Positions 26,090 through 36,573 are shown, numbered from the stretch's first letter. The stretch is 40,963 nt of DNA from an uncultured Alphaproteobacteria bacterium (GCA_902594145.1 CACJLA010000008.1:1-40963); one strand, 5' to 3'. Translations and numbers: made by a program. The notes: generated by a model from the letters alone, not told the origin.

Positions 26090-28153
26090 ATGGATCTAGG
26101 TAAATATAGAAATATTGGAATTATGGCCCACATCGATGCAGGCAAGACTACTACCACTGAAAGAATTTTATATTACACCGGTAAGTCTCATAAAATAGGA
26201 GAAGTACATGATGGTGCCGCAACTATGGACTGGATGGAACAAGAGCAAGAAAGAGGAATAACAATTACTTCAGCTGCAACTACTTGTTTTTGGAATGATC
26301 ATAGAATTAATATCATAGACACACCTGGGCACGTCGATTTTACAATTGAAGTTGAGAGATCTTTAAGAGTTTTAGACGGAGCTGTTGCTTGCTTTGACGG
26401 TGTCGCTGGAGTTGAGCCACAATCAGAGACAGTTTGGAGGCAAGCTGATAGATACAAAGTACCAAGAATTTGTTTTTGTAATAAAATGGATCGACTTGGT
26501 GCCGATTTTGAAATGAATGTTCAATCTATTAAAGACAGATTAGGAGCCAATCCACTTGTTTTACAAATGGCTATTGGTAAAGAGGCAGAATTCAAAGGTG
26601 TTGTTGACCTTGTTAACTTTAAATCAATTATTTGGAAAGACGATAGTCTAGGTGCTGAATATGATGTAACAGAGATTAGTGAAGATTTAATAGAAGAAGC
26701 TAAGAAAAAAAGAGAAGAGCTTATTGAAAACGCTGTCGAAGCAGACGATCAGGCGTTAGAAGATTATTTAGACGGAAAAGAAATTACCGTCGATATATTA
26801 AAAGCTTGTATAAGAAAAGGTACTATAGATTTTAAATTTGTTCCTGTCTTATGCGGAACTGCTTTTAAAAATAAAGGTGTTCAACCTTTACTGGATGCTG
26901 TTGTTGATTATCTTCCATCTCCAAAAGATATTGGTTTTGTTGAAGGTATTAAAGAGGGATCTGATGAGAAGTTACAAATTCCAAACACACCAGAAGAACC
27001 TTTTGCAGCATTAGCTTTTAAAGTTGCTGCAGACCCTTTTGTTGGCCAAATAACATTTTGTAGAATTTACTGTGGAAATCTTAGTTCTGGATCTACAATA
27101 TTAAATTCATCAAAAAATCAAAAAGAGCGAATTGGGAGAATGCTTTTAATGCATTCAAATACCCGTGAAGAAATCAAAGAAGCCAAAGCAGGTGACATCG
27201 TAGCTCTTGTCGGATTAAAGAATGTTACAACAGGTGACACACTATGTGATCCTTCAAATAATGTTATTTTAGAAAAAATGGAATTTCCAGACCCTGTTAT
27301 CGAAGTTGCTGTTGAACCTAAGACTAAAGCTGACTACGAAAAAATGGGACAAGCTTTAGGTAGACTAGCTCAAGAAGATCCAAGCTTCCGAGTTACTTCA
27401 GATGAAGAGTCTGGTCAAACTATAATTAAAGGAATGGGAGAACTACATTTAGAAATTTTAGTTGATAGGATGAAAAGAGAATTCAAGGTTGAAGCAGATG
27501 TAGGAGCACCTCAAGTAGCCTACAGAGAAACAATTACTAAAGATGTTGAAGTTGATTACACACATAAAAAACAATCTGGCGGTGCAGGCCAATTTGCAAG
27601 AGTAAAAATGAAATTTAAACCATTAGAAAGAAACTCTGGTGTTAAATTTTTAAACACTGTTGTTGGAGGAAATATTCCAAAAGAATACATCCCAGGTGTC
27701 GAAAAAGGAATTAACTTTGCTGCACAAAATGGTGTCATTGCAGGATACAACGTTATTGATTTCGAAGCTGAAGTTCATGACGGAGCCTATCATGACGTAG
27801 ACTCATCAGTGCTAGCATTTGAAATAGCTTCAAGAGCTGCTTTTAGAGAAGCTGTCGGAAAAGCTGGTCCTAAACTACTTGAGCCAATGATGAAAGTCGA
27901 AGTTGTAACTCCTGAGGACTATATGGGTGATATTATTGGTGATTTAAATTCAAGAAGAGGCCAAATTGAAAAAATGGAGGACCGAGGAAACGCTAAAGTT
28001 GTATCGTCAGTAGTTCCTCTTGCTAATATGTTTGGTTATGTTAATAATCTACGCTCAATGAGCCAAGGAAGAGCAAGTTATACAATGTTATTTTCACATT
28101 ATGATGTAGTACCTTCAAATGTTGAAGAAGAAATTAAATCAAAACTGGCATAA
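26090..28153 (+). CDS. fusA: Elongation factor G
   Basis: A 687-residue EF-G that drives translocation with GTP. The G1 motif A-H-I-D-A-G-K-T is at 13-20, the switch [10 protein letters not shown] follows, and N-K-M-D is the G4 motif. Domains II-V are all present, with the [11 protein letters not shown] domain IV segment near residue 490. The gene follows rpsG after 3 bases. It is followed 2 bases later by rpsJ: no tuf copy lies between them, unlike most proteobacteria. Confidence 0.99.
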   Translation: MDLGKYRNIGIMAHIDAGKTTTTERILYYTGKSHKIGEVHDGAATMDWMEQEQERGITITSAATTCFWNDHRINIIDTPGHVDFTIEVERSLRVLDGAVACFDGVAGVEPQSETVWRQADRYKVPRICFCNKMDRLGADFEMNVQSIKDRLGANPLVLQMAIGKEAEFKGVVDLVNFKSIIWKDDSLGAEYDVTEISEDLIEEAKKKREELIENAVEADDQALEDYLDGKEITVDILKACIRKGTIDFKFVPVLCGTAFKNKGVQPLLDAVVDYLPSPKDIGFVEGIKEGSDEKLQIPNTPEEPFAALAFKVAADPFVGQITFCRIYCGNLSSGSTILNSSKNQKERIGRMLLMHSNTREEIKEAKAGDIVALVGLKNVTTGDTLCDPSNNVILEKMEFPDPVIEVAVEPKTKADYEKMGQALGRLAQEDPSFRVTSDEESGQTIIKGMGELHLEILVDRMKREFKVEADVGAPQVAYRETITKDVEVDYTHKKQSGGAGQFARVKMKFKPLERNSGVKFLNTVVGGNIPKEYIPGVEKGINFAAQNGVIAGYNVIDFEAEVHDGAYHDVDSSVLAFEIASRAAFREAVGKAGPKLLEPMMKVEVVTPEDYMGDIIGDLNSRRGQIEKMEDRGNAKVVSSVVPLANMFGYVNNLRSMSQGRASYTMLFSHYDVVPSNVEEEIKSKLA

Positions 28154-28155
28154 TC

Positions 28156-28470
28156 ATGATAAATCAAAATATTAGAATTAGACTTAAATCCTTTGATCAT
28201 AACATTCTAGACAGAAGTTCAATTGATATCCTTCAAACAGCTAAAAGAACTGGTGCGAAAGTGATTGGTCCTATTCCTATGCCCTCTAAAATTGAAAGAG
28301 TTACTGTAAATAAATCTCCGCACGTTGATAAAAAAAGTAGAGAACAGTTTGAATTACGAACGCATATTAGGATGATGGATATTATTGAGCCCACACCTCA
28401 AACTGTCGATGCACTTATGAAGCTCGATTTAGCTTCTGGTGTCAATGTAGATATTAAAATAAAAAAATAA
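28156..28470 (+). CDS. rpsJ: 30S ribosomal protein S10 (NusE)
   Basis: A 104-residue S10. The [11 protein letters not shown]-terminus and the later loop segment [11 protein letters not shown] are family hallmarks. S10 sits in the 30S head and also binds the KOW domain of NusG, coupling transcription and translation. It opens the S10 cluster but begins 2 bases after fusA, so the usual S10 leader, where L4 acts in E. coli, cannot exist here. The start has no Shine-Dalgarno sequence. Confidence 0.98.
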   Translation: MINQNIRIRLKSFDHNILDRSSIDILQTAKRTGAKVIGPIPMPSKIERVTVNKSPHVDKKSREQFELRTHIRMMDIIEPTPQTVDALMKLDLASGVNVDIKIKK

Positions 28471-28475
28471 TAATC

Positions 28476-29078
28476 ATGATCATTAGTACCAAAATTGGCC
28501 AAACTTCATTTGTCAACGAAAATGGTACAAGGGTCTCTGCCACAGTTCTTGATTACAATAGCTGCTCTGTGGTTGGTAATAGAACTATTGATAGAGATGG
28601 TTATCTAGCAAATATTATAGGCTTTCTCAAACCAAAAAAACTTAATAAGCCTCAATTAAAAGAATTTAATAAACTAAATTTAGAACCAAAAAAAATTATA
28701 AAAGAACAAAGAATAACTAATGATGAAGACTTATTAGAGATTGGTTCATCAATAGTCCCTAAATTTAAAGTTGGCGATAAAGTTTCAGTGCAGTCTAAAT
28801 CAACAGGTAAAGGTTTTGCCGGAGCAATGAAAAGACATAACTTTAGTGGTATGAGAGCAACTCATGGAGTCTCTATCTCACATAGAGCTCATGGTTCAAC
28901 AGGTCAAAATCAAAACCCAGGTAAAGTATTTAAGGGAAAGAAAATGGCTGGTCATTTAGGTGATCAATTAACAACTACTAAAAATTTAGAAGTTCTTTTA
29001 ATAGATCAAGACAAAAAAATAATATTTATCAAAGGTTCTGTGCCAGGTAAGAATAAATCTATAGTAAAGGTTTTTTAA
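28476..29078 (+). CDS. rplC: 50S ribosomal protein L3
   Basis: A 200-residue L3, a primary 23S rRNA binder near the peptidyl transferase centre. The central extension G-S-T-G-Q-N-Q-N-P-G-K-V-F-K-G-K-K-M-A-G-H is intact, including the glutamine that PrmB methylates in E. coli. The N-terminus (M-I-I-S-T-K-I-G-Q-T) lacks the short basic start common in other species. It lies 5 bases after rpsJ and 4 before rplD. Confidence 0.97.
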   Translation: MIISTKIGQTSFVNENGTRVSATVLDYNSCSVVGNRTIDRDGYLANIIGFLKPKKLNKPQLKEFNKLNLEPKKIIKEQRITNDEDLLEIGSSIVPKFKVGDKVSVQSKSTGKGFAGAMKRHNFSGMRATHGVSISHRAHGSTGQNQNPGKVFKGKKMAGHLGDQLTTTKNLEVLLIDQDKKIIFIKGSVPGKNKSIVKVF

Positions 29079-29082
29079 ATAA

Positions 29083-29649
29083 ATGTTTGAACAAGTTACA
29101 TTAAAAGATAAAGATATTTCTGAAAAAGCATTATATTTATCTTTACAAAAAATTTATACGCATAAACAAGGTAATAACCACAGCCTTGATAGGTCTGAAG
29201 TAGCAGGATCTGGAAAAAAACTATTTAAACAAAAGGGAACTGGAAACGCAAGAGCTGGTAATAAAAAGACAACTCAAAGAAGAGGTGGTGGAAAAGCTTT
29301 TGGACCAAAATACCATGATGTTTCTTTTAAAGTTAATAAAAAAGTCAAAAAAACAGCTTTAATTTCTTCTATAGTTAGTAAAAGCAACAATAAAGCACTC
29401 TTCGTTTTTGATGAAGAAAAACTAGACGAAAAAAATATTTCAGATTTATTAAAAAACAATCGAAATAAAATGATCATTTTTGTTCTTACCAACTTATTAG
29501 ATAATAAATTAGTAATTAAATTTCAAAATTACAAAAAATTATATTTTATCTCTGACAAAAGTTATTCGGTTCATACAGCATTAAAATCAGATATGATTTT
29601 ATTCTCAAAAAAATCTTCTATTTACAATTCATACATTGGTAGTAACTAA
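29083..29649 (+). CDS. rplD: 50S ribosomal protein L4
   Basis: A 188-residue L4, somewhat shorter than E. coli L4 (201). The tunnel loop is recognisable in G-S-G-K-K-L-F-K-Q-K-G-T-G-N-A-R-A-G with the following R-G-G-G-K-A-F-G-P segment. The C-terminal half is more divergent and Lys/Asn-rich. In E. coli L4 also represses the S10 operon through its leader; since rpsJ has no leader here, that role is probably lost. It precedes rplW by 2 bases. Confidence 0.96.
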   Translation: MFEQVTLKDKDISEKALYLSLQKIYTHKQGNNHSLDRSEVAGSGKKLFKQKGTGNARAGNKKTTQRRGGGKAFGPKYHDVSFKVNKKVKKTALISSIVSKSNNKALFVFDEEKLDEKNISDLLKNNRNKMIIFVLTNLLDNKLVIKFQNYKKLYFISDKSYSVHTALKSDMILFSKKSSIYNSYIGSN

Positions 29650-29651
29650 AA

Positions 29652-29933
29652 ATGGAACTCCACCTAATTAAAAAACCTGTTATTACAGAAAAATCAACAG
29701 CTAATGCCCAATTCAATAAATACATTTTTGAAGTTCGAAATGATGCAAATAAAATTAATATTAAAAAAACAATTGAAGAAATTTATAAAGTTAAAGTTCA
29801 AAAACTTAATAGTTTAATTGTAAAGAGTAAGCCAAAGGTATTCAAAGGACAAAGAGGTACAAGGTCACAACTTAAAAGAATAATAGTCACTCTTAAAGAG
29901 GGTAATACTATAGATATGAGTGGTAAGGTATAA
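29652..29933 (+). CDS. rplW: 50S ribosomal protein L23
   Basis: A 93-residue L23 located at the polypeptide exit, the docking site for trigger factor and SRP. The [11 protein letters not shown] start and [10 protein letters not shown] helix are typical, and the length is that of short bacterial forms. It ends one base before the rplB start. Confidence 0.96.
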   Translation: MELHLIKKPVITEKSTANAQFNKYIFEVRNDANKINIKKTIEEIYKVKVQKLNSLIVKSKPKVFKGQRGTRSQLKRIIVTLKEGNTIDMSGKV

Positions 29934-29934
29934 A

Positions 29935-30759
29935 ATGGGCCTAATCACTTACAAACCAACGACACCTTCTTTCAGAAAAACTGTAAAAATTGATAAATCT
30001 CAGCTTTTTAAAGGACGTCCTGAAAAATCATTGCTTCAAGACTTACAACCAAATTCAGGTAGAAATAATACAGGTAAAATTACAATTAGACATAGATCAG
30101 GTGGCCATAAGAAAAAATATAGACTTGTGAATTTTAAAAGGAATACATTCGATAAAATAGGTACAGTTGAAAGAATTGAATACGATCCTAATAGAAGTGC
30201 TTTCATAGCACTTATCAACTATCAAGATTTAAAAGAATACATTATAGCGCCGTCTGATTTAAAAATTGGTGATAAGGTTATTTCCTCAGCTAAAACCGAA
30301 ATATCATCTGGAAATGCAATGAAGATTAAAAATATTCCTACTGGTACCTCTATTCATAATATTGAACTAAAGCCAGGAGCCGGTGGTAAAATATGTAGGT
30401 CTGCTGGATCTTTTGCTCAAGTACTCGGAGAGCAAGAAAAATATGTAATGGTTAAGCTTTCATCACGAGAAACTAGATTAGTTCATGGTGAATGTATGGC
30501 ATCAATAGGAGTCGTATCTAATCAAGATAATAAAAATAAAAAAATTGGTAAAGCTGGAATTAAAAGACATTTGGGTATTAGACCTACTGTAAGAGGCGTT
30601 GTTATGAACCCTGTCGACCACCCACACGGTGGTGGAGAAGGAAGAACATCTGGTGGTAGACACCCATCCACACCTTGGGGTATGAAGACAAAAGGTAAGA
30701 AGACTAGAAAAATTAAATTTACTTCTAAAATGATTATTTCAAGAAGGGCTAAAAAGTAA
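29935..30759 (+). CDS. rplB: 50S ribosomal protein L2
   Basis: L2 of 274 residues, needed for subunit joining and peptidyl transfer. The ATG at 29935 ([11 protein letters not shown]) is chosen over one five codons upstream that would overlap rplW, because this N-terminus matches the family. The [10 protein letters not shown] segment with its essential histidine and [10 protein letters not shown] are intact near the C-terminus. The stop overlaps the rpsS start by one base. Confidence 0.97.
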   Translation: MGLITYKPTTPSFRKTVKIDKSQLFKGRPEKSLLQDLQPNSGRNNTGKITIRHRSGGHKKKYRLVNFKRNTFDKIGTVERIEYDPNRSAFIALINYQDLKEYIIAPSDLKIGDKVISSAKTEISSGNAMKIKNIPTGTSIHNIELKPGAGGKICRSAGSFAQVLGEQEKYVMVKLSSRETRLVHGECMASIGVVSNQDNKNKKIGKAGIKRHLGIRPTVRGVVMNPVDHPHGGGEGRTSGGRHPSTPWGMKTKGKKTRKIKFTSKMIISRRAKK

Positions 30760-31043
30760 TGGCAAGATCTGTATGGAAAGGACCTTACTTTGATGTAACT
30801 CTTTTCAAAAAAGTTAAAAAATCAAAAGAAGAAAGTTCAAAATCTCCAATTAAAACATGGTCAAGAAGATCTACAATTATTCCAGATTTTGTTGGAGTCA
30901 CCATTTCAGTCTATAATGGAAAATCTTTCATACCGGTATATGTGACTGAAGATATGGTCGGACATAAGCTTGGTGAGTTTTCTCCAACAAGAGTTTTTAA
31001 AGGACACTCAGGAGATAAGAAAGCAGTCCAAGGTAAAAAATAA
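30759..31043 (+). CDS. rpsS: 30S ribosomal protein S19
   Basis: A 94-residue S19 of the 30S head. [10 protein letters not shown], the [10 protein letters not shown] segment and the [10 protein letters not shown] segment are standard. It begins on the last base of rplB and is followed by rplV after 2 bases. Confidence 0.97.
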   Translation: MARSVWKGPYFDVTLFKKVKKSKEESSKSPIKTWSRRSTIIPDFVGVTISVYNGKSFIPVYVTEDMVGHKLGEFSPTRVFKGHSGDKKAVQGKK

Positions 31044-31045
31044 AA

Positions 31046-31387
31046 ATGTCTAAAGAAGTAAAAGCAATTAATAAAATGATAAGATCTAGTTCTCAAAAAC
31101 TAAACTTAATTGTTAAAGATATTAGAAAAAAAGATATTAATGCAGCTTTAAATATTTTGAAGTTTTCAAATAAAAGAGTCAGTAAAGAAGTTTTAAAAAC
31201 ATTAAATTCTGCAGTCGCAAATGCAGAGAACAACAATAATTTAGATATTGATAAACTTTTTGTTAAAGAGGCTTATGTAGGTAAAAGTCTTAGAATGAAA
31301 AGATTTAGACCAATGAGTAAGGGAAGAGCGTTTCAAATTATTAAGCCTTTTTCTAGGTTAACATTAGTGTTAGAGGAGAGAGTATAA
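31046..31387 (+). CDS. rplV: 50S ribosomal protein L22
   Basis: A 113-residue L22 whose beta-hairpin lines the exit tunnel near the macrolide site. The [20 protein letters not shown] hairpin is present with no visible deletion. The stop overlaps the rpsC start by one base. Confidence 0.97.
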   Translation: MSKEVKAINKMIRSSSQKLNLIVKDIRKKDINAALNILKFSNKRVSKEVLKTLNSAVANAENNNNLDIDKLFVKEAYVGKSLRMKRFRPMSKGRAFQIIKPFSRLTLVLEERV

Positions 31388-32052
31388 TGGGACAAAAAGT
31401 TAACCCAACCTCATTAAGAGTAGGAATTAATAAATATTGGCAATCAACTTGGTTTGAAAAAAAAGATTATTCAACTTTTTTAAAAGAAGACTATAAAATT
31501 AGAAACTATATAGAAAAGAATTACTCAATCGCTGGCATAAGCTCTGTTATTATTGAAAGAGCTGCAGCAAACCTTAAAATTATTATTCACACATCTAAAC
31601 CAGGAGTTCTTATTGGAAAAAAAGGTGCGGATATTGAAAAGCTAAGAAATAGACTATCTAAGCTCTCAGACAAGAGTATCTCATTAGATATCAAAGAAAT
31701 AAAAAAACCTGAAACAGATGCTTCATTACTAGCCGACTCTATTGCAAGGCAATTAGAAAAAAGAGTAGCTTTTAGAAAAGCGATGAAAAAATCAGGTTTA
31801 TCAGCAATTAAATTAGGTGCTAAAGGTATTAAAATTGTCTGTGGCGGCAGACTAGGTGGTGCTGAAATAGCAAGAACAGAAAAGTTTTCAGAGGGAAGTG
31901 TGCCTTTACATACATTAAGAGCTGATATAGATTACGCAACAGCTCGAGCCCTAACAACTTATGGAATTATTGGAATTAAAGTTTGGTTATTTAAGGGTGA
32001 GAGTAAAAATACAACAAATAAAACTGAAGATAAAAAAGAGAAAGCAAATTAA
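31387..32052 (+). CDS. rpsC: 30S ribosomal protein S3
   Basis: A 221-residue S3 at the mRNA entry site. [11 protein letters not shown] is the usual start, and the KH-domain loop [12 protein letters not shown] is at about 73-84. The C-terminal domain carries [11 protein letters not shown], and the last 15 residues form a short lysine-rich tail. The stop overlaps the rplP start by one base. Confidence 0.98.
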   Translation: MGQKVNPTSLRVGINKYWQSTWFEKKDYSTFLKEDYKIRNYIEKNYSIAGISSVIIERAAANLKIIIHTSKPGVLIGKKGADIEKLRNRLSKLSDKSISLDIKEIKKPETDASLLADSIARQLEKRVAFRKAMKKSGLSAIKLGAKGIKIVCGGRLGGAEIARTEKFSEGSVPLHTLRADIDYATARALTTYGIIGIKVWLFKGESKNTTNKTEDKKEKAN

Positions 32053-32465
32053 TGTTATTACCTAAGAACACTAAATATAGAAAACAGCACAAAGGAAGAA
32101 TTCATGGAAGTGCAAAAGGTAATTACGAACTAACATTTGGTTATTATGGACTAAAATCATTAGATGCTGAGAGAGTGACTGCTAGACAAATAGAGGCATC
32201 TAGAAGAGCTATTACAAGATTTTTAAAAAGAGCGGGGAGACTTTGGATTAGGGTATTTCCTGATGTGCCAGTCACAGCTAAACCTGCAGAAGTTAGAATG
32301 GGTAAAGGTAAAGGCGCTATTGACAGGTGGGTATGTAGAGTTAAACCTGGAACTATAATGTTTGAAGTGGACGGTGTTGACAAGCACTTAGCTAAAAAAG
32401 CTTTTGAACTTGCATCTGCTAAACTACCAGTAAAAACAACCTTTGTATCATTGGATCAATTTTAA
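32052..32465 (+). CDS. rplP: 50S ribosomal protein L16
   Basis: A 137-residue L16, which positions A-site tRNA. The start [11 protein letters not shown] and the conserved V-R-M-G-K-G-K-G loop, containing the arginine hydroxylated in E. coli, are intact. The stop overlaps the rpmC start by one base. Confidence 0.98.
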   Translation: MLLPKNTKYRKQHKGRIHGSAKGNYELTFGYYGLKSLDAERVTARQIEASRRAITRFLKRAGRLWIRVFPDVPVTAKPAEVRMGKGKGAIDRWVCRVKPGTIMFEVDGVDKHLAKKAFELASAKLPVKTTFVSLDQF

Positions 32466-32620
32466 TGGCTGATAAAGACATAAACAGTTTAAAAAAGGAA
32501 TTATTTAATTTAAAAATAATGAAAAAAAGTGGGCAGCTCACAGATACATCACAATTTAAGAAAGTTAAAAAGCAAATTGCATCTCTTTTAACTAAAGAAA
32601 GGACAAATAAGAGTGCCTAA
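32465..32620 (+). CDS. rpmC: 50S ribosomal protein L29
   Basis: A 51-residue protein in the invariant slot between rplP and rpsQ, beginning [16 protein letters not shown] and ending S-L-L-T-K-E-R. It is about 12 residues shorter than E. coli L29 but keeps the two-helix pattern; the connecting Q-x-x-D-T-S-Q-F segment replaces the usual Q-x-x-N-x-x-x-I-R-x-x-R. L29 sits at the tunnel exit near L23. It starts inside the rplP stop and its end overlaps the GTG start of rpsQ by 8 bases. Confidence 0.9.
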   Translation: MADKDINSLKKELFNLKIMKKSGQLTDTSQFKKVKKQIASLLTKERTNKSA

Positions 32621-32840
32621 ACGTATTTTAAGTGGAAAAGTTGTAAAAAAATCGGGAGATAAAACAATTTCTGTTTTAGTAACAAGACAAACTACACATC
32701 CAATTTATAAAAAATTAATCAGAGTTTCTAAAAAATATCTCGCTCATGACAGTGAAAATAATATTATTGTTGGGGACTCCGTGAAGATTCAAGAAACTAA
32801 ACCAATTTCAAAAAATAAATCATGGGAAGTTATTAAATAA
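32613..32840 (+). CDS. rpsQ: 30S ribosomal protein S17
   Basis: A 75-residue S17, an early-binding 16S rRNA protein. It begins with GTG at 32613 inside rpmC; the resulting [11 protein letters not shown] matches the family, and no other start does. [11 protein letters not shown] and the Y-L-A-H-D segment are typical. The overlap implies coupling with rpmC. The stop overlaps the rplN start by one base. Confidence 0.95.
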   Translation: MPKRILSGKVVKKSGDKTISVLVTRQTTHPIYKKLIRVSKKYLAHDSENNIIVGDSVKIQETKPISKNKSWEVIK

Positions 32841-33208
32841 TGATACAAGCCGAGTCTAATTTACAAGTGGCAGATAATTCTGGAGCCAGACTTATCAGCT
32901 GTATTAAAGTTATTGGTGGGTCTAAACGAAGATATGCAAGAATTGGTGATATTATTGTTGTTTCTATCAAAGATGCTATTCCAAGATCTAAAGTAAAAAA
33001 AGGTGAAGTACAAAGAGCAATTATAGTAAGAACAAAAAAACCGTTAATCAGAGAAGATGGAACATCAATCAAATTTGACTCAAACGCAGCTGTTCTACTA
33101 GACAAACAAAATGAACCAATTGGGACAAGAATCTTTGGACCTGTTACAAGAGAGCTTAGAAAAAGAAATATGATGAAAATCGTTAGTTTGGCTCCTGAGG
33201 TATTATAA
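32840..33208 (+). CDS. rplN: 50S ribosomal protein L14
   Basis: A 122-residue L14, exactly the normal length. It contacts 16S rRNA across the subunit interface. [17 protein letters not shown] and the closing F-G-P-V-T-R-E-L-R segment are standard. It shares single bases with rpsQ and rplX at either end. Confidence 0.98.
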   Translation: MIQAESNLQVADNSGARLISCIKVIGGSKRRYARIGDIIVVSIKDAIPRSKVKKGEVQRAIIVRTKKPLIREDGTSIKFDSNAAVLLDKQNEPIGTRIFGPVTRELRKRNMMKIVSLAPEVL

Positions 33209-33516
33209 TGATTAAAAAATACAAAAAAGGTGATGAGGTGATTGTTAAAGTTGGAAAAGATAAAGGAAAAATTGGAAAAATATCTAAGATTATCAATTCC
33301 TCTGACAAAGTAGTTATATCTGGTGTTAATGTAAGTAAAAAACACCAAAAACCATCCCAAGAGTCTAAAGGCGGTATCGTGGACAAGGAAATGCCTATTC
33401 ATATTTCTAATATTCTAGCTTACGACTCTAAGTCTAAGAAATCCTCAAAAGTAGGTTTTAAAATAGATAGTGGAAAAAAAATTAGAGTTTTAAAATCATC
33501 AGGAGACAAATATTAA
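33208..33516 (+). CDS. rplX: 50S ribosomal protein L24
   Basis: A 102-residue L24, an assembly initiator for the 50S subunit. The KOW-type motif K-G-D-E-V-I-V-K-V-G-K-D-K-G-K-I-G-K-I is at about 6-24, followed by the N-V-S-K-K-H-Q-K segment. It shares one base with each neighbour. Confidence 0.97.
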   Translation: MIKKYKKGDEVIVKVGKDKGKIGKISKIINSSDKVVISGVNVSKKHQKPSQESKGGIVDKEMPIHISNILAYDSKSKKSSKVGFKIDSGKKIRVLKSSGDKY

Positions 33517-34052
33517 TGTCAAATTCAATTCAAGAATTATTTAATATCTCCGATCAATTGTCTAAAAACTTAGAGATTCATCATAAGTTAGCTATCCCAA
33601 AAATTTCTAAAATTGTGATCAATGCGGGTATTGGAACTATTAAAGAAGATAACAAAGCAATTGAAAAAATGAAAAAAGATCTTTCTCTTATATCCGGTCA
33701 ATCACCAGTAGTTAGAATGTCTAAAAAAGCTATTGCTTCCTTTAAAATTAGAAAAGGAATGCCAGTGGGTCTTTCTGTTACTCTTAGAAAAAATATGATG
33801 ATGGAGTTTTACGATAGACTAGTAAATATTGCTATGCCTCGAATTAAAGATTTTAGAGGGTATAACAAAAAATCATTCGATGGCCAAGGTAATATAACAA
33901 TAGGTATTAAAGATCACATTATTTTTCCTGAAATAAGTGTTGAAAATGTTGAAAATATCTTTGGTTTTGATATCACTATTGCCACTTCAGCAAACAATGA
34001 CAAAGAGGGATATGAATTGTTAAAATTAATGAATTTTCCATTTCTAAATTAA
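33516..34052 (+). CDS. rplE: 50S ribosomal protein L5
   Basis: A 178-residue L5, which binds 5S rRNA and the P-site tRNA. The segment [11 protein letters not shown] opens the core, and R-D-F-R-G-Y is seen as K-D-F-R-G-Y near residue 110. The length is normal. rpsN follows after 2 bases. Confidence 0.97.
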   Translation: MSNSIQELFNISDQLSKNLEIHHKLAIPKISKIVINAGIGTIKEDNKAIEKMKKDLSLISGQSPVVRMSKKAIASFKIRKGMPVGLSVTLRKNMMMEFYDRLVNIAMPRIKDFRGYNKKSFDGQGNITIGIKDHIIFPEISVENVENIFGFDITIATSANNDKEGYELLKLMNFPFLN

Positions 34053-34054
34053 CC

Positions 34055-34360
34055 ATGGCAAAACAAAGCGCAATACAAAAAAATAATAATAGAAAAGTAC
34101 TAATAGATAGACTCAGTGATAAAAGAAAAAAACTAAAGAGTCTTTTATCTAGTAAAGACCTGCCGTTTGAAGAAAGAGTAAAAATTCAAATGAAACTTGA
34201 GTCTTTACCAAGAAATTCATCAAGGATCAGATATCGAAATAGATGTTTTCTATCAGGTAGACCACGAGGAGTTTATAGTAAGTTTAATTTATCTAGAATA
34301 GCTATAAGAGATATGGCTGGTAAGGGACAGATACCCGGTTTAACGAAAGCGAGTTGGTAG
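34055..34360 (+). CDS. rpsN: 30S ribosomal protein S14 (zinc-free type)
   Basis: A 101-residue S14 of the long proteobacterial type without the C-x2-C zinc ribbon; the only cysteine is in [12 protein letters not shown]. The C-terminal [13 protein letters not shown] is standard. It lies in the 30S head. The neighbouring spacing is 2 bases before and 1 base after. Confidence 0.97.
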   Translation: MAKQSAIQKNNNRKVLIDRLSDKRKKLKSLLSSKDLPFEERVKIQMKLESLPRNSSRIRYRNRCFLSGRPRGVYSKFNLSRIAIRDMAGKGQIPGLTKASW

Positions 34361-34361
34361 T

Positions 34362-34748
34362 ATGAGTGATACACTAGCAGATATGATTACAAGAATTAGA
34401 AATGGCCAAAAAGCAAATAAGGTTTCTGTAAAAGCAATTTTTTCAAAATTAAATGCTAATGTGTGTGATGTTTTAAAAAAAGAAGGATACATTGATAGCT
34501 TTGAAATATTAGGAGATACAAAAAAAGATATCTCAATTACTTTAAAATACTTTAAGGGCTCCCCTTTAATTAATAAGATTGAAAAAATTACTAAACAAGG
34601 TTGTCGTGTTTATAGCTCTGTAGATGAAATTCCTAAGACTATTGGTGGTTTAGGAACCACAATATTGTCTACCTCAAAAGGTGTAATGTCAGATGCTGAT
34701 GCAAGAAATCAAAAAGTTGGAGGGGAAGTGCTAATAAGCGTTTTCTAA
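34362..34748 (+). CDS. rpsH: 30S ribosomal protein S8
   Basis: A 128-residue S8. D-T-L-A-D-M-I-T-R-I-R-N-G at the start and the C-terminal G-G-L-G-T-T-I-L-S-T-S-K-G-V-M-S-D region are hallmarks. S8 binds helix 21 of 16S rRNA and, in E. coli, represses the spc operon at rplE. rplF follows after 3 bases. Confidence 0.97.
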   Translation: MSDTLADMITRIRNGQKANKVSVKAIFSKLNANVCDVLKKEGYIDSFEILGDTKKDISITLKYFKGSPLINKIEKITKQGCRVYSSVDEIPKTIGGLGTTILSTSKGVMSDADARNQKVGGEVLISVF

Positions 34749-34751
34749 GTC

Positions 34752-35267
34752 ATGTCAAGATTAGCAAGAAACCCTATAAATATCCCTGACGATATTAAAA
34801 TTTCCATGACAGATAATGAAATTAATTTTGAGGGAAAGTTAGGAAAATCATCAACTGTCCTTCCAATTGGAATTAAAGTTAATCATAAAGATAACCTTTT
34901 ACACTTCTCTGGAGAAAATAAAGCACTTCTTGGTACTATTTATGCAAATGTTAAAAATGAAATAATTGGCAATTCTAAAGGTTTTGAAAAAAGATTAGAA
35001 CTCATTGGAACTGGATATAAAGCAAATGTTTCTGGAAAAAAGTTAGTCCTTTCTCTGGGTTATAGTCATGACATTAATTTTGATATACCTGTGGGTATTT
35101 CTATTAAAGTTGAAAAAAATATTGTTATTGTAACGGGTACAAGTAAGCAACTAGTAGGTCAAGCAGCAGCTGAAATTAAGTCATTCAGAAAACCAGAACC
35201 TTATAAAGGTAAAGGTGTTCGATATGAGGGCGAGAGAATTTATAGAAAAGAAGGCAAGAAAAAATAA
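34752..35267 (+). CDS. rplF: 50S ribosomal protein L6
   Basis: A 171-residue L6 with its two tandem alpha/beta domains. The R-L-E-L-I-G-T-G-Y-K-A joint and the C-terminal P-E-P-Y-K-G-K-G-V-R-Y binding loop, which contacts the sarcin-ricin region, are intact. It is slightly shorter at the N-terminus than E. coli L6. The stop overlaps the rplR start by one base. Confidence 0.97.
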   Translation: MSRLARNPINIPDDIKISMTDNEINFEGKLGKSSTVLPIGIKVNHKDNLLHFSGENKALLGTIYANVKNEIIGNSKGFEKRLELIGTGYKANVSGKKLVLSLGYSHDINFDIPVGISIKVEKNIVIVTGTSKQLVGQAAAEIKSFRKPEPYKGKGVRYEGERIYRKEGKKK

Positions 35268-35614
35268 TGAACAAAGATAAAATTAGAGCTACTCGTAGAA
35301 AATTAAGAGTCAGAAAAAAGCTAAATGAAATTAAAAAGCATAAGCTTTTAGTATTTAGATCTTCTAAACATATCTATGCCTCAGTTTTATCAGAAAGTAA
35401 CGATAAAACATTATGTTCGTTCTCTTCAGTTAAATTAAAAAAAGATGAAGGTCAAAAGAAAGTCGATGTAGCTAAAATAGTTGGTTCAAAGATTGCAGAA
35501 CTAGCTATAGAAAAAGGTATCAAAGAAGTAAAATTTGACAAGGGGTCTTATAAGTATCACGGAAGACTTAAAGTATTAGCTGATGCAGCAAGAGATAAAG
35601 GATTATTATTTTAA
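35267..35614 (+). CDS. rplR: 50S ribosomal protein L18
   Basis: A 115-residue L18, a 5S rRNA binder. The Arg/Lys-rich N-terminus (R-R-K-L-R-V-R-K-K) and the closing F-D-K-G-S-Y-K-Y-H-G-R-L-K-V-L-A-D-A-A-R are typical. It shares one base with each neighbour. Confidence 0.97.
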   Translation: MNKDKIRATRRKLRVRKKLNEIKKHKLLVFRSSKHIYASVLSESNDKTLCSFSSVKLKKDEGQKKVDVAKIVGSKIAELAIEKGIKEVKFDKGSYKYHGRLKVLADAARDKGLLF

Positions 35615-36126
35615 TGTTAGATAATAATGCAAACAAAGAATTCATAGAAAAACTAATTTCAGTAAGAAGAGTATCTAAAGTTGTCAAAGGTGGAAGAAGA
35701 TTCGGTTTTGCAGCACTCGTTGTAAGTGGTGACGGTCAAGGAAGAGTTGGCTTTGGGTCAGGTAAGGCAAAAGAGGTACCTGAAGCCATTAGAAAAGCCT
35801 CAGAAGAAGCCAAAAAAACTATGGTAAGAATTCCTTTAAGAGAGGGTAGAACCATCCATCATGATGTTAAAGCAAAGTTTTCTTCAAGCACTGTAATCCT
35901 AAGATCTGCACCAAAAGGAACTGGGATAATATCTGGCGGTCCTTCAAGAGCTATTTTTGAAGCATTGGGTATATCTGATGTTGTATCTAAAGCTATTGGT
36001 ACAAAAAACCCACATAATATTGTTCGTTCAACAATTAAAGCTCTTAAGAGCATTAATACACCAAAATCAGTATCTGCAAGAAGAAGTATAGAAATAAATT
36101 CTGTTATAAGTAAAAGAGAAAATTAA
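35614..36126 (+). CDS. rpsE: 30S ribosomal protein S5
   Basis: A 170-residue S5 at the mRNA entry channel. The fidelity-related loop [10 protein letters not shown] is at about 22-31, and G-S-G-K-A-K-E-V-P and the domain-2 P-A/P-K-G-T-G-I segment follow. The next gene is rplO 2 bases later, so rpmD, which normally separates them, is absent. Confidence 0.97.
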   Translation: MLDNNANKEFIEKLISVRRVSKVVKGGRRFGFAALVVSGDGQGRVGFGSGKAKEVPEAIRKASEEAKKTMVRIPLREGRTIHHDVKAKFSSSTVILRSAPKGTGIISGGPSRAIFEALGISDVVSKAIGTKNPHNIVRSTIKALKSINTPKSVSARRSIEINSVISKREN

Positions 36127-36128
36127 GA

Positions 36129-36563
36129 ATGATCAATCAAATTTCCAAACAACGCCAAACTGCAAGAAAAAGAAAAGGTAAGGGAATAGGTACCGGTTTA
36201 GGAAAAACAGCTGGTAGAGGCCATAAAGGGCAAAAGTCTAGATCAGGTGTTGCAGTTCGAAACTTTGAGGGTGGGCAAATGCCTATTTATAGAAAAACAC
36301 CTAAAAGAGGTTTTAACTCACTAAAAAAAATTAACCCTAAATCTTTATCAATTTCTTTAGTAAGTTTTAACAAATTCGATGAAAATTCTTTAATTGATAT
36401 TAAGTTTTTAATTGAGGCAGGTTTTCTTAAAAAGAAAGACCATAAAAAATCTATTAAATTAATTGACTCAATCCAATTTAAAAAAAAGCTTCAATTTAAG
36501 GACTTCAAGGTAACTCCTGGAGCTAAAAAAAGAATTGAAGATCTTGGTGGATCTACATCATAA
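36129..36563 (+). CDS. rplO: 50S ribosomal protein L15
   Basis: A 144-residue L15, a late assembly protein. The glycine/lysine-rich [19 protein letters not shown] region and the F-E-G-G-Q-M-P segment are standard. It directly follows rpsE, with no rpmD between, and precedes secY by 10 bases. Confidence 0.97.
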   Translation: MINQISKQRQTARKRKGKGIGTGLGKTAGRGHKGQKSRSGVAVRNFEGGQMPIYRKTPKRGFNSLKKINPKSLSISLVSFNKFDENSLIDIKFLIEAGFLKKKDHKKSIKLIDSIQFKKKLQFKDFKVTPGAKKRIEDLGGSTS

Positions 36564-36573
36564 TTTTTAGATT

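Noticed and set aside
29920..29934. Earlier ATG for rplB overlapping rplW
   Set aside because: The extra five residues do not belong to L2, and the ATG at 29935 gives the conserved N-terminus.
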